Shown here: piece after piece, positions 28,301 to 36,642 of the stretch
Layout of the letters: every line of letters starts with the position of its first letter
Position numbering within the stretch: position 1 is the first letter of the stretch
Origin: Sphaerisporangium rubeum
Lineage (GTDB): Bacteria > Actinomycetota > Actinomycetes > Streptosporangiales > Streptosporangiaceae
NCBI RefSeq assembly: GCF_014207705.1
Contig: NZ_JACHIU010000001.1
Span: 3,650,501 to 3,714,500, forward strand
Length of the DNA stretch: 64,000 nt
Direction: 5' to 3'
The notes under the pieces: model-generated
What the model was told of the DNA's origin: nothing
The model's input: only the letters and a program-made list of their open reading frames with translations
Databases searched by the model: none
Program-made: the position numbers and the translations under genes

Positions 28301-29178
28301 CCGGTCCTGTTCTGTCGGCGCTGGGATATCACGGGCCGCCTCCGGCGGACGGTGACTGGCCGCGGGTGTGGTGGGTGCCAGGAGGACTCCTCAGCCTGCT
28401 GCCCTTGCATGCGGCGGGGCACCACACCGGCTCGCCTGACCTGCGGCATGGCGCAGTGATGGACAGGGTCGTATCGTCATACACTCCAACGATCAGCGCA
28501 TTACGCCACGCGCGTGAGCGCGCCGAAACTGTTCCTGTACTGCCGCAACGTGGCCTCGTCGTCGCGATGCCCACGACGCCTGGCAAGAAGGCACTGCGCT
28601 ATGTGAGCATCGAAGCCGCCAAAGTGCGTGAACGTCTGCCGGATCCGGTGGTTCTGACCGAAACCGGCGATGGAGAGTTGCTTCATCCCGATCAGGTACC
28701 CACCACCTCCACTGTTCTGGCGCATCTGGCCGGCTGTGCGTTCGCACATTTCGCATGCCACGGTGTCAGCGACCCTGCCGACCCATCCAACAGCCGACTG
28801 CTGCTACATGATCACCTCACGAGCCCCTTGACCGTCTCCGCTCTCGCCCCGGTGGCGCTCGACCATGCACGACTGGCGTATCTGTCGGCCTGCAGGACCG
28901 CTTTCACCGGGGTGACCGAGTTGCTGGATGAGGCCATCCACCTGGCTTCGGCGTTCCAACTCGCCGGGTTCCCCCACGTCGTCGCCACCTTGTGGCCCAT
29001 CAACGACCACGTCGCTTTCACCGTAACCACGGCTTTCTACACCGTCCTCAGCACAGGGAAGGGCACTCTCGACCCTGACCAGGCGGCCTTCGCGCTACAC
29101 CGCACCATCCGCGGAGTACGCAGCGGCTTTCCTGCCACTCCGTCGCTCTGGGCTGCTCACATCCACGCTGGCGCCTGA
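25312..29178 (+). CDS. TPR-repeat protein with C-terminal CHAT (caspase-like) protease domain
   Basis: The 1,288-residue protein starts at an ATG preceded by a weak GAGTGGGGTGAGG. Residues about 150-770 are tandem tetratricopeptide-like units of ~45 residues ('YLNNLGNALQVRFQRIGVLE', 'DLDEAVEVARQAVQ'). After a helical linker, a CHAT domain occupies about 880-1285: 'AHFACHGVSD' carries the catalytic His (H1150) and 'YLSACRTAFTG' the catalytic Cys (C1194), with the family end 'LWPINDHVAFTVTTAFY'. CHAT proteases with TPR sensors cleave partner proteins on activation; known examples include the Cas-associated TPR-CHAT. No partner is encoded next door except the NACHT NTPase remnant region. Codon use is less GC-biased than in flanking genes and the repeats include a recent duplication. 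Confidence 0.88.
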   Translation: MADKVELFQALLQRLEHFESTRDPLPLLEASTVEQAGQLLQATGGGDDETLALHLLAWLHWYRHLVSPEEENLADLKAAVRMFIPCFVDDTGSIPVVLLPFLADHAIPYAEERLQHAIDTSDQGVIVAVVRLWRRILDHLPEDSSERHACLGNLAAALELQFRRLGTVEDADESIDLGRQAVLAAPEIDDRAVYLNNLGTALRGRFERTGFIEDLDEAIAVARQALQATSAGHPGRAGRLNTLGNALQTRFGRVGVIEDLDEAISTARQAVVEDHADSPDHAMYLNNLGNALQIRFERMGALEDLNEAINVKNNAVRCTPAGHPDSAGRLSNLGSALSARFGRIGVLRDLDQAVEVGRRAVRLAHLGDPDRAMYLNNLGNALQVRFQRIGVLEDLDEAVEVARQAVQVTPDDHPVRVGYLNNLGGALQLRFLRMGVLADLDEAVESGRQAVRAIAPGHPDEARCLGNLGNALWLRFDNAGTLRHLDEAVEVGRRAVRLAHLGDPDRAMYLNNLGNALQVRFQRIGVLEDLDEAVEVARQAVQVTPDDHPVRVGYLNNLGGALQLRFLRMGVLADLDEAVESGRQAVRAIAPGHPDEARCLSNLGNALRMQSEQTGALDALNEAVGMWRQVVQVTPTDHPDRPMYLSNLGVGLRYRYERTGVLDDLDEAVEVGRQAVQASSAGDPDRAVYLSNLGNALGFRHERLGTDGDLDAAVSAYEEVVGIDSAAPSMRIGAAEIAANLCATLRPRQAAALLESAVELLPQVAPRRLARSDQQYAVGAFHGLAADAAALALAVPGLSSGQRATKALRLLEAARAILLSQALRTRSDLTDLRAQHPGVATRFVELRDLLDRPLAGRVANPLTVTWQRSTIAVEPVVDDRRRLADEFTALLDHIRSLENFGSFALPPSVDELLEQAGSGPVIVLNISRHRSDALLLAPDGITALELPGLTPDTVLARVNAFQHAVRVATDLGLPEHDRGDADETVTAVLGWLWDEVAGPVLSALGYHGPPPADGDWPRVWWVPGGLLSLLPLHAAGHHTGSPDLRHGAVMDRVVSSYTPTISALRHARERAETVPVLPQRGLVVAMPTTPGKKALRYVSIEAAKVRERLPDPVVLTETGDGELLHPDQVPTTSTVLAHLAGCAFAHFACHGVSDPADPSNSRLLLHDHLTSPLTVSALAPVALDHARLAYLSACRTAFTGVTELLDEAIHLASAFQLAGFPHVVATLWPINDHVAFTVTTAFYTVLSTGKGTLDPDQAAFALHRTIRGVRSGFPATPSLWAAHIHAGA
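26357..27111 (+). repeat. 405-bp tandem duplication inside the TPR region
   Basis: Bases 26357-26706 recur at 26762-27111 with only two differences seen by eye (C/G at 26365/26770 and C/T near 26416/26821). The period of 405 bases is 135 codons, or three TPR units, so the frame is kept. The near-identity at third codon positions shows a very recent unequal exchange. Confidence 0.9.
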
Positions 29179-29333
29179 TCTGACACTTACCGTGATTCCG
29201 GTGGGTTCGGTTCTGTAACCGTGCGACTCACCTACCCGGCTGGCCTGCCGCCGCCTGCACAGCAGGAACGCCGCGAGCGTCGCGAGAATCTACCGAGAGC
29301 AGAACGCAGGCATCGAGGCTGCGGCACTTCCTA

Positions 29334-29369
29334 TTGACATAAAAAATGAACGTATTTTTAATTCGTTCC
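29334..29369 (+). promoter_or_regulatory. Promoter and operator-like palindrome of TetR-ferredoxin-P450 operon
   Basis: TTGACA (29334-29339), a 17-base spacer and TTTAAT (29357-29362) form a close sigma-70-type promoter, rare in clarity for this genome. The predicted start lies at about 29370, the GTG of the TetR gene, so the mRNA would be leaderless. GAACG (29348-29352) and CGTTC (29364-29368) form an inverted repeat across the -10 element, a likely operator for the TetR protein itself. Confidence 0.6.
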
Positions 29370-29993
29370 GTGGGACGTGTCGCCGGTGTCACCGCCGCGG
29401 AGACCCGGGAACGGCTGCTGCGTGCGGCCGCCGGGGTGTTCGCCGAGCGTGGGTACGATGGGACGCGGGTGGCGGACATCGCGGCGGCGGCCGGGGTGAG
29501 CAACGGTGCGCTTTACGCGCACTTCGGGTCCAAGGCCGAGTTGCTGGTGGCTTCGCTGCGCAGGTATGGGCCGCAGGTGATGTCCACGTTGCTGGCGGCG
29601 GCGCCGGAGCGGTCGATCGGTGATCTGCTGCTGGCGATCGGACGGTGGTTGCCGCGGCGGCGGGACAGGCACCGGCATCTCGTCGTGGAGGCGCTGGTCG
29701 CGTCGCGCAGGGACGAGGACGTGGCGGGGCCGATGCGTGGGTACGTCGGTGAGCGGGCCGGGTGGATCGCCGATCTGGTGCGTGCGGGGCAGGGGAGTGG
29801 GGAGCTGGACCCGGCCGTGTCGCCGGAGGCGCTGGCGCATCTGTGTCTGCTGCTGGCGATGGGGAGTGCGCTCGTCACGCCGGACCTGCACACGGTGGAC
29901 GACGCGGAGTGGTCCGCGTTGCTGGTTCGGGTCGTGGCCGCTCTGGCGGTGCCGGCGGCGTCGCACGACACGGGAAACGGAGCGACCGGATGA
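29370..29993 (+). CDS. TetR/AcrR-family regulator of ferredoxin-P450 operon
   Basis: A ~207-residue TetR protein. The HTH region is 'ETRERLLRAAAGVFAERGYD', then 'TRVADIAAAAGVSNGALYAHF' with recognition helix 'SNGALYAHF'. The GTG at 29370 is preferred to an ATG at 29346 because the promoter's -10 element lies between them and the palindrome would otherwise be coding. The stop overlaps the ferredoxin ATG (ATGA), so TetR, ferredoxin and P450 are co-transcribed. Autorepression through the GAACG...CGTTC palindrome is likely; the effector may be a P450 substrate. Confidence 0.85.
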   Translation: MGRVAGVTAAETRERLLRAAAGVFAERGYDGTRVADIAAAAGVSNGALYAHFGSKAELLVASLRRYGPQVMSTLLAAAPERSIGDLLLAIGRWLPRRRDRHRHLVVEALVASRRDEDVAGPMRGYVGERAGWIADLVRAGQGSGELDPAVSPEALAHLCLLLAMGSALVTPDLHTVDDAEWSALLVRVVAALAVPAASHDTGNGATG

Positions 29994-30181
29994 AGGTACG
30001 CATAGACCCCAAGCGCTGCCAGGGGCACGGACGTTGCTACGAACTGGCGCCTGAGCTGTTCGGCGACGACGAGGAAGGCTACGGGAAGGTCATCGGGGAC
30101 GGCGCCGTGCCGGACGGTGAGGAGCGGACGGCGCGGCTGGCGGTGGCGAACTGTCCCGAACGAGCGATCGAGATCCTCTAG
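29990..30181 (+). CDS. Small [3Fe-4S] ferredoxin, P450 redox partner
   Basis: A 63-residue ferredoxin with three cluster cysteines: C10 and C16 in 'RCQGHGRCYELAPELF' and C55 in 'ANCPERAIEIL'. A glycine/histidine pair replaces the fourth cysteine, the pattern of [3Fe-4S] ferredoxins that hand electrons to bacterial cytochromes P450. The ATG overlaps the TetR stop, and the P450 begins 11 bases after its stop, fitting a dedicated donor-acceptor pair. No ferredoxin reductase is encoded in the window. Confidence 0.92.
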   Translation: MKVRIDPKRCQGHGRCYELAPELFGDDEEGYGKVIGDGAVPDGEERTARLAVANCPERAIEIL

Positions 30182-30192
30182 GAAGTGTGACC

Positions 30193-31464
30193 ATGACAGC
30201 GGACGACCGTTTCGACGGATCGGTGGAGATCCTGCGCTCGCCGTACGAAGGCAAGCGGAACGAGATCGTCACCGGCCCGGTCTCGGACTGGGCCACCGAC
30301 TTCTCCCACACCGAACCCGAGTGGGCCGCCGACCCGTACGCCATCCAGGACGACCTGCGCGGCCGTTGCCCCATCGCGCGCACCGAGCGGTTCGGCGGCG
30401 CGTGGCTGCCGACCCGCTACGAAGACGTCGCGGACATCGCCTACGACACCGAGCACTTCTCGTCGCGGTCCATCATCGTCGGCAACTTCCGGCCGCCGCG
30501 CGAGATCGCGCCGATCGGCGGCGTCCCGCCGATCTCGTCGGACCCGCCGTTCCACCACGACGCGCGCAAGCTGCTGCTGCCGGCCTTCACCAAGACCGCC
30601 ATCTCCCGGCACGAGGAGCCGACCCGCGCGTACTGCCACTCACTCATCGACGCGCTGGACGGCCAGGACGTCGTGGACGCGGCTCGTGACTACGCGCAGC
30701 ACATCCCGATGCGCGTCATCGCCGGCATGCTCGGCTTCCCGCCGGAGGACGGCCCCCGGTTCCGCGAGTTCGTCGACGATGCGCTCGAAGGCGTCAACCT
30801 GACGCCGGAGGACCGCAGGGAACGCATGGGCCGCCTGTTCGACTACCTGCTCGACCAGGTACGCGACCACCTGGCGCATCCCCGCGACGACCTCACGACG
30901 TACCTGGCGAACGTCGAGCTGTACGGCAGCAAACTCGACCCGTCCCACGTGGCCGGCACCATGGCCCTGCTGCTCATCGCCGGCATCGACACCACGTGGA
31001 GCGCCATCGGCGCGTCCCTGTGGCACCTGGCCAAGACCCCCGCCGACCGTGAACGCCTGGTCGCGGAACCGTCCCTGCTCCCCACCGCGATGGAGGAACT
31101 GCTCCGCGCCTACGCTCCGGTGACGATGGCCCGCCTGGTGAAGGAGGACATGCACTGGCACGGCGTCGACATGAAGGCCGACGACTGGATTTTGCTGTCC
31201 TTCCCGGCGGCCAACCGCGACCCCGCGCAGTTCGAGCGCGCCGGCGAGATCGTCATCGACCGCGAGGTCAACCGCCACGCCGCCTTCGGCCTCGGCATCC
31301 ACCGCTGCGTCGGCTCCCACCTGGCCCGCATGGAACTCCGCGTGGCCCTGGAGGTCTGGCTCCAGCGCATCCCGGCCTTCACCCTCGCCGACCCCACCGC
31401 CGTCACCTGGGCCACCGGCCAGGTCCGCGGCCCCCGCACCCTCCCGCTCCGCATCGGCGGGTGA
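30193..31464 (+). CDS. Cytochrome P450, intact copy
   Basis: A 423-residue class I bacterial P450. Landmarks: I-helix oxygen-activation motif 'AGIDTT' (263-268), K-helix 'ExxR' (E302-R305) and heme-binding loop 'AFGLGIHRCVGSHLARME' with the proximal cysteine at C372. It is preceded by its ferredoxin. The start at 30193 (ATG) is preferred to a GTG six bases earlier; both are possible. Substrate specificity cannot be read. From codon 161 to the end the DNA is repeated at 40449-41234. Immediately downstream lies the hydratase/KAS III cassette. Confidence 0.93.
   Translation: MTADDRFDGSVEILRSPYEGKRNEIVTGPVSDWATDFSHTEPEWAADPYAIQDDLRGRCPIARTERFGGAWLPTRYEDVADIAYDTEHFSSRSIIVGNFRPPREIAPIGGVPPISSDPPFHHDARKLLLPAFTKTAISRHEEPTRAYCHSLIDALDGQDVVDAARDYAQHIPMRVIAGMLGFPPEDGPRFREFVDDALEGVNLTPEDRRERMGRLFDYLLDQVRDHLAHPRDDLTTYLANVELYGSKLDPSHVAGTMALLLIAGIDTTWSAIGASLWHLAKTPADRERLVAEPSLLPTAMEELLRAYAPVTMARLVKEDMHWHGVDMKADDWILLSFPAANRDPAQFERAGEIVIDREVNRHAAFGLGIHRCVGSHLARMELRVALEVWLQRIPAFTLADPTAVTWATGQVRGPRTLPLRIGG
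30672..31457 (+). repeat. 786-bp direct repeat, copy 1 (3' part of P450 gene)
   Basis: This segment is the same as 40449-41234 throughout by eye, and the encoded residues are the same. The two copies are 9,777 bases apart in the same orientation and flank the Nudix-to-GNAT cassette. At the right edge copy 1 has CGGCGGGTGA where copy 2 has CGGGTGA. Confidence 0.95.
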
Positions 31465-31546
31465 GTGGTTCACGAGAGGATCTGAAAATAATTCGCGTCG
31501 ATGAGATCGTCCCGCGAGATCCTTAGTTCCCCAGGGGCACAGAGTC

Positions 31547-32329
31547 ATGATGGCGGTCAAATCTCTGAGCGAGTTCTACGATGAGTCGATGGCCGAGACG
31601 CTGCCCCAAGCGGGCATTGACCTCTTCGACGTCGACCGTCTCGTGCTGGCCGAAGCCGCGGAGCCGCCGCTGCCGCCCGAGGACGCCAAAGCCCGAGACC
31701 GGGTGTGGGATAGTGCGGTTCGAGCCAATCCCGCTCTTTTCGACGGACCTGTCGTGGCGATCAGAGGACTGGAGTGGATCAGCCGGCGCGTTCTGCGCCT
31801 CTCCTGGGTACGTGTGACCTACCGGCACTATGCTTTGCGTCGTGTTCCCGGCGCCAGCGCTCTGCCCTCGTTGTTCGTGAATGTCGTTCAACCGACGGAC
31901 GACGGACGTGTGGTGACAGCGAGGATGTCTACCTCTACGGCTGCCCAGGGCCGCTGGCAGCTGCCAGGGGGGTCTGTGGAACCTCCGCAGAGCGGGGCAG
32001 CCCTGGACGAGTCGGCACTGACCGGTCAGGCCGCGAGAGAACTTGCCGAGGAATTGGGGATCGGCACAGCCGCGGAGGACCTGAAGCTGTGGGTCATCAC
32101 CCGTGGCGAGAACGGCAGTATCGGCCTGACGTACCTTGCCCCGGCACTTCCCGAGGCAGCGCTGCGCGAAGACTTCACTGCTGCCACAGCAGCCGAGCGC
32201 GCTCAGGGCCGCGAACCTGAGCTCGACGACATCGCCCTGGTGCGTTCACCGGACGACCTGGCCGGTCTGACCGGCCCACACGCGGACTACCTTGGGCCGG
32301 TCGTCCGCAGGTTCTTTGGGTGCCGCTGA
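31547..32329 (+). CDS. Nudix-family hydrolase
   Basis: A 260-residue protein whose central part contains a Nudix box: 'WQLPGGSVEPP', an unusually long insertion ('QSGAALDESALTG'), then 'QAARELAEELGI', which supplies the metal-binding REUxEE residues. Nudix enzymes cleave nucleoside-diphosphate-linked compounds; the substrate here is not evident. N-terminal residues 1-95 have no recognised domain. Two adjacent ATGs (31547, 31550) follow AGGGG. It converges with the XRE/TPR regulator gene with two bases between stops, a pairing that recurs in actinomycetes. It is the first gene of the repeat-flanked cassette. Confidence 0.85.
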   Translation: MMAVKSLSEFYDESMAETLPQAGIDLFDVDRLVLAEAAEPPLPPEDAKARDRVWDSAVRANPALFDGPVVAIRGLEWISRRVLRLSWVRVTYRHYALRRVPGASALPSLFVNVVQPTDDGRVVTARMSTSTAAQGRWQLPGGSVEPPQSGAALDESALTGQAARELAEELGIGTAAEDLKLWVITRGENGSIGLTYLAPALPEAALREDFTAATAAERAQGREPELDDIALVRSPDDLAGLTGPHADYLGPVVRRFFGCR

Positions 32330-32331
32330 GA

Positions 32332-33705
32332 TCAGGTGCCTGCGAGGAAGTCGCGTCCCCGTTCGTCGAGATCTGCCACACAGCGCAGGCCACGGGCCCG
32401 GAAGCGTGCGAGGTCGCTGCGCATGCGCGAGACCGCCTTTCGGATGCGAACAGATTGCACACCGTCCATGTGGTCGATGGCACGGTGCCAGGTGGCACAG
32501 GCCTGCTCGATGCTGCCACGCTTGAGGTGCATCTCCGCACCTGCGACCAGGTCCAGGGCGACGACGCGCGCGTAGGTGTCTCCCGGGCGGGTCGCGGCGG
32601 CCAGCGCGTACAGTTCGGCGGCGGCCCGGTGGTCTCCCAACGTCTCATGAACTTTGGCTGTTCGGGAGTACACCGACGCGGCCGGCGGCCCCCAGGCCAG
32701 TGCCCAGAACGGCACCTCATCGCCAGGAGCACCGCTCAGCAGGGTGCGGGCATGCTCGGCCTCGGCGAGGGCCGCGCGCTGATTACCGCTCTTGGCGAGA
32801 GTGTGAGCGTGAACAACGCGGAAGAGGGCTTCGGTCTGGGCATCCACCCGTCCCTTGGCGCGGTTCAGGCCTGTCTCGGCCAAGGTCAGGCAGTGCTCGG
32901 GACGGTGGAGCTTGAGTCCTTGCATAGCCATCGTGCGCATCACGAATCCATCGTGTCCATGTAGGCCTGATTCGGTGGCCAGCGCGTAGGACTGGAGGTA
33001 ATAGCGCTGAGCGAGTCCCTGCTGACCTGCATCGTAGCTTTTCCAACCCAGTAGGTGGACGCCTCGGCTAGCGGCGGACAGCATCTCCTGGCGGACTTTG
33101 TCGGTGCGGAACCGGGCCCGGCACAACGGGGCCACGTCGTCGTTGAGGTAGGTCACCAGGGCACTGCGGCCGTGCTGTCCGCCGTGGCGTTCGTCCATTT
33201 CGGAGAACGCCTGGATCATGTCGCGGACGGCGGCGACCTCCGCCATGCCGACGGTGTAACCGATGTTGGCGGCCTTGGTACGGGAGGCGATGTCCTGGAC
33301 GTGGCTAAGGGGTAAGGATGCGGCTGCCACGGAGTAGGCGGAGGCTGTCAGGAAGCGGCGGCGGTCCAACTCGTACCTCCACATCGGCATCAGGATGTCC
33401 AGCGGGTCGCTCCCGATGGACAATCCGATGGTGTCATTCTCGTCATCTGCCGCGGATGGCAGGCCGAGGTCGGCGGGGGTCAAGAGGCGGCCCAGGCGCC
33501 GGGAGAGTGCGACCGCGAGGTAGCGGGGTGTGTCGCCGCGGGGCACGGATCCGGAGATCCAGTGCTCGACGTTGGATTTGTTCGTACGTAAGCATGTGCC
33601 GCATTCGGCGGCGACCGCGCAGACCGCCTTGCCCAACGCCTCGTAGGTGAGACCGGATTCTGCGACAAGGGCGCTGAGCTGGATGTTCGGCGTGCGTGTA
33701 GCCAT
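32332..33705 (-). CDS. Helix-turn-helix regulator with TPR-like C-terminal region
   Basis: A 457-residue protein from the ATG at 33705, which has AGG five bases upstream (a GTG two codons earlier is possible). Residues about 7-70 form an XRE-like DNA-binding domain ('LSALVAESGLTYEALGKAVC', 'TNKSNVEHWISGSVPR'), followed by 'RRRFLTASAYSVAAA' and a long helical repeat region (residues 170-430) of the kind seen in many Streptomyces regulators. It is divergent from the hydratase-to-GNAT operon with 183 bases between starts, so it is the likely pathway-specific regulator. A GGTATACC palindrome lies in that gap. Confidence 0.8.
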   Translation of the reverse strand: MATRTPNIQLSALVAESGLTYEALGKAVCAVAAECGTCLRTNKSNVEHWISGSVPRGDTPRYLAVALSRRLGRLLTPADLGLPSAADDENDTIGLSIGSDPLDILMPMWRYELDRRRFLTASAYSVAAASLPLSHVQDIASRTKAANIGYTVGMAEVAAVRDMIQAFSEMDERHGGQHGRSALVTYLNDDVAPLCRARFRTDKVRQEMLSAASRGVHLLGWKSYDAGQQGLAQRYYLQSYALATESGLHGHDGFVMRTMAMQGLKLHRPEHCLTLAETGLNRAKGRVDAQTEALFRVVHAHTLAKSGNQRAALAEAEHARTLLSGAPGDEVPFWALAWGPPAASVYSRTAKVHETLGDHRAAAELYALAAATRPGDTYARVVALDLVAGAEMHLKRGSIEQACATWHRAIDHMDGVQSVRIRKAVSRMRSDLARFRARGLRCVADLDERGRDFLAGT

Positions 33706-33727
33706 GAGCACCTGCCCTGATATACAC

Positions 33728-33735
33728 GGTATACC
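33728..33735. promoter_or_regulatory. GGTATACC palindrome in divergent promoter region
   Basis: A perfect 8-bp palindrome with flanking TATA-rich sequence (33721-33735) lies 23 bases upstream of the regulator ATG. It could be an operator or overlap a -10 element of the regulator promoter. Confidence 0.35.
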
Positions 33736-33888
33736 GCTTGGCCTGGTCGTTACCGTACCGCTGCGATGCGTTCGACGGTTGACTCTTCATCAGGCCCGAG
33801 CACGGTGGCCGACACCAGTGCCGCTGCGGACCTGTTCCGTGTTCACGTCCGCGAATCGCATGTGATGTCCCATGTCCGAGGAGAGATC

Positions 33889-34680
33889 ATGGACGAGCAG
33901 GATGATGGGTGGATCGCAACGACGGCATCGGCTCTACTGGCGGCCGAGTACGAGAGAGTTCCGATCGATGCGCTGACCGTCCGACGGCCGAAGCTTTCTT
34001 TGGAAACCGCCTACCGGGTGCAGAAGGCAGCGGTGTCTCTGCGGATCGCGGATGGCGCCCGAGTTGTCGGCCATAAGGCTGGAGTGACCTCTCAGGCGAT
34101 GATGTAACAGATGGGCGTCGACGAACCTGACTCGGGCGTCCTGCTGAACGACAGGGTGTTGCCCACCGGCAGCACCCTCGCCAGGTGCGTGCTGATGCAG
34201 CCGCGGGTTGAGGCCGAGATCGCTTTTCGGCTCGGCTGCGACCTGGTTGGTCCGAGGGTGAGCGTCGAGGAAGCGCGGGCGGCGGCGAAGGAGGTCTTTC
34301 TCGCTCTGGAGGTAATCGACACACGGTTCACCAACTGGCGCATCACCGTCGCGGAGAGCGTCGCCGACAACGCGTCCTGCGCCTGGGTCGTCACCGGGCC
34401 GATGGTGCCGCTCAGCGAGGCCATGGACCTGGCGGCCGAGCCGCTGGTGGTCAGCGTCAACGGCACCGAGATGGCCATGGGGGAAGGCAGGGCCGTCCTC
34501 GGCGACCCGCTTCGTGCCCTGACCTGGCTCTCCGGCAGGCTCCACCGCTTCGGCGAGGGCCTGCATGCCGGACAGCTGGTCCTTGCAGGCGCCGTGCACG
34601 CCAGCCTTCCCTTGGAACCCCGGACCACGGTACGTGCTCGATCGCCGCGGCTCCCGCCGGTGGAACTGCACGTTCGCTGA
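33889..34680 (+). pseudogene. 2-hydroxypenta-2,4-dienoate (2-keto-4-pentenoate) hydratase with in-frame stop
   Basis: The gene starts at ATG 33889 after GAGGAGAG and encodes a 263-residue MhpD/DmpE-type hydratase, which would add water to 2-hydroxy-2,4-dienoates to give 4-hydroxy-2-oxoacids. Codon 73 (34105-34107) is TAA. On both sides the reading frame and homology continue: '...GHKAGVTSQAMM' then 'QMGVDEPDSGVLL', where relatives have a glutamine-rich 'QQQLGVDEPDFG'. A single CAA-to-TAA change explains it. The catalytic part ('VEAEIAFRLGCDL', 'EVIDTRF') is after the stop and could be translated only by re-initiation at ATG 34111 or readthrough. It leads an operon with aldehyde dehydrogenase and aldolase, as in meta-cleavage pathways. 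Confidence 0.85.
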
Positions 34681-34732
34681 CGGCGGCTCATTGTTCCTGC
34701 CTCACCCATCCGCTTGGACGAAGGAGTGGCTC

Positions 34733-35602
34733 ATGGCTGCCGATGAACAGCTTCCGCGTGTTGCCGTACTCGGAGCGGGCCTGATCGGGATCGACCTTGT
34801 CGACAAGATACGCGGGTCGGGAAAGCTGGAACTGACCCTCGTGGCAGGCCGTGACAGGGACAGCCTGGGGCTGCGCCGGGCGACCGAGATGGGCCACCCC
34901 ACCAGGGCCGGTGGGATTCGCGCTGTGGTGGAGGCCGGACCATTCGATGTGGTTTTCGACGCCACCAACGCCGACAGTCACGCCGAGCACTGGGCGGCGT
35001 TGCAACCCACGGGTGCCATCCTGATCGACCTGACCCCCACGGGGCTCGGCACGGTCATCGTGCCGGGTGTCAATAGCCACATGGCGGCAATCCACCGGCA
35101 CCTGAACCTCGTCAGCTGCGGCGGACAGGCGGCCATCCCGGTCCTGCACGCTATCGCCCGGCGCTGCACCCCCTCGTACATCGAAGTCGTCTCCACTGGC
35201 GCGAGCGCGAGCGCCGGCCGGGCCACTCGTCTGAATCTCGACCAGTACATCGCCACCACATCCACGGCGATCCGGACATTCACCGGCACGCGAGACGTGA
35301 AGGTGATGGTCAACCTCAGCCCTGCCCGCCCCGCTCCGCCGTTCCGGGTGGCCATGACCGTCCTCGCGGACGACATCCGTCCGGCATCGGTCCGCACGAG
35401 TATCGCGAGCGCCGCCCAGGCTGTGCGTGCCTACACTCCCGGGTTCGAAGTGACCTCGCTCGCCGTGCAGCCAGGTCGGATCTCGGTCGTGGTGGAGGTG
35501 ACCGCTTCCGGAGGACGCCTGCCCCGCCACGCCGGAAGCGTCGACATCATCAACGCCGCCGCCGTCCTGCTCGCCGAGCAGTCGATCGCTGCCTCCCGAT
35601 GA
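34733..35602 (+). CDS. Acylating acetaldehyde dehydrogenase (MhpF/DmpF family)
   Basis: A 289-residue NAD-dependent enzyme of the family that converts acetaldehyde plus CoA to acetyl-CoA. The Rossmann start '[18 protein letters not shown]' (9-26), catalytic cysteine in '[13 protein letters not shown]' (C129), and '[14 protein letters not shown]' match the family. The ATG has AAGGAG seven bases upstream. Its stop overlaps an ATG (35599) of the next gene. In this family dehydrogenase and aldolase form a channeling complex that passes the aldehyde directly; the adjacent gene is that aldolase. Confidence 0.88.
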   Translation: MAADEQLPRVAVLGAGLIGIDLVDKIRGSGKLELTLVAGRDRDSLGLRRATEMGHPTRAGGIRAVVEAGPFDVVFDATNADSHAEHWAALQPTGAILIDLTPTGLGTVIVPGVNSHMAAIHRHLNLVSCGGQAAIPVLHAIARRCTPSYIEVVSTGASASAGRATRLNLDQYIATTSTAIRTFTGTRDVKVMVNLSPARPAPPFRVAMTVLADDIRPASVRTSIASAAQAVRAYTPGFEVTSLAVQPGRISVVVEVTASGGRLPRHAGSVDIINAAAVLLAEQSIAASR

Positions 35603-35616
35603 AGGGAAGTCCGCCG

Positions 35617-36642
35617 ATGAACACGCGTCCGCGCCACCGGCCCAGGATCCTCCTGCACGATCCGACTCTGCGCGACGGCCACCATGCGGTCGGCCACCAG
35701 CTCGACGCCGACCAACTCCGCGCCTACGCCATCGCTGCGAACGCCGCAGGAGTGCCGGTGGTGGAGGTCGGCCACGGCAATGGCCTAGGTGCTTCCAGTC
35801 TCCAGATCGGACGTGCCCGGCTCGACGATGCCACTATGCTCAGTACCGTCCGAGAAGCCCTCACTACGTCGCGGATGGGCGCCTTCATGGCCCCCGGCTG
35901 GGGCACCTCCGACGACCTGGCGGCCGCCGTTCACCACGGTGCCGACGTTGTTCGGATCGCCGCGCACTGCACTGAGGCCGACGTCACCGAACGCCACCTC
36001 GGCGTCGTCCGTGACCTGGGTGCCGAAGCCCAGGGCGTCCTGCTCATGAGCCACATGACCAGCGCCGGCGAACTAGCCGAACAGTGCGCCTTGATGGTGA
36101 AGTTCGGCGCACAAGCTGTGGGCATCATGGACTCGGCCGGCCACTACCTCCCTGACGAGGTCACCAAGCGCGTGCGCGCCATCGCCATCGCCGTCGACGT
36201 GCCGGTCATCTTCCACGGTCACAACAATCTGGGCCTGGCCGTGGCGAACAGCCTTGCCGCCGTGGACGCGGGCGCATCCATCCTCGACGCGACCGCCAGG
36301 GGGTTCGGCGCCGGGGCCGGCAACACTCAGCTTGAGGTTCTCGTGGCCGTGCTCGAACGCCACGGTTTGGAGACCGGCATCGGCCTGCGAGAGATTCTGG
36401 CTGCCGCCGATGTCGTAGCCAACCGCCTGATGACGACCCCGCCCTCCATCGATTCGATCGCTGTGGCCAGCGGACTTGCCGGAGTGTTCTCCGGCTTCAA
36501 GCGGCCCGTCCTTGAGACCGCACGCGCCGAAGGAGTCGACCCCGTCGACCTGTTTCTCGCCCTCGGCGCGCGGCAAATCGTCGCCGGGCAGGAAGACATG
36601 ATCGGCGATGTCGCCCGCCAGCTCAAGGCTGTGACTCGATGA
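35617..36642 (+). CDS. 4-hydroxy-2-oxovalerate aldolase (MhpE/DmpG family)
   Basis: A 341-residue divalent-metal aldolase that reversibly splits 4-hydroxy-2-oxoacids to pyruvate and an aldehyde. The N-terminal '[17 protein letters not shown]' supplies catalytic Arg/Asp/His, and '[19 protein letters not shown]' holds the metal-binding histidines. '[19 protein letters not shown]' is the conserved phosphate-loop-like segment. The start at 35617 follows AAGGGAAG; an ATG at 35599 that overlaps the previous stop is an alternative. The partner dehydrogenase is directly upstream. The next gene starts within its stop. Confidence 0.9.
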   Translation: MNTRPRHRPRILLHDPTLRDGHHAVGHQLDADQLRAYAIAANAAGVPVVEVGHGNGLGASSLQIGRARLDDATMLSTVREALTTSRMGAFMAPGWGTSDDLAAAVHHGADVVRIAAHCTEADVTERHLGVVRDLGAEAQGVLLMSHMTSAGELAEQCALMVKFGAQAVGIMDSAGHYLPDEVTKRVRAIAIAVDVPVIFHGHNNLGLAVANSLAAVDAGASILDATARGFGAGAGNTQLEVLVAVLERHGLETGIGLREILAAADVVANRLMTTPPSIDSIAVASGLAGVFSGFKRPVLETARAEGVDPVDLFLALGARQIVAGQEDMIGDVARQLKAVTR

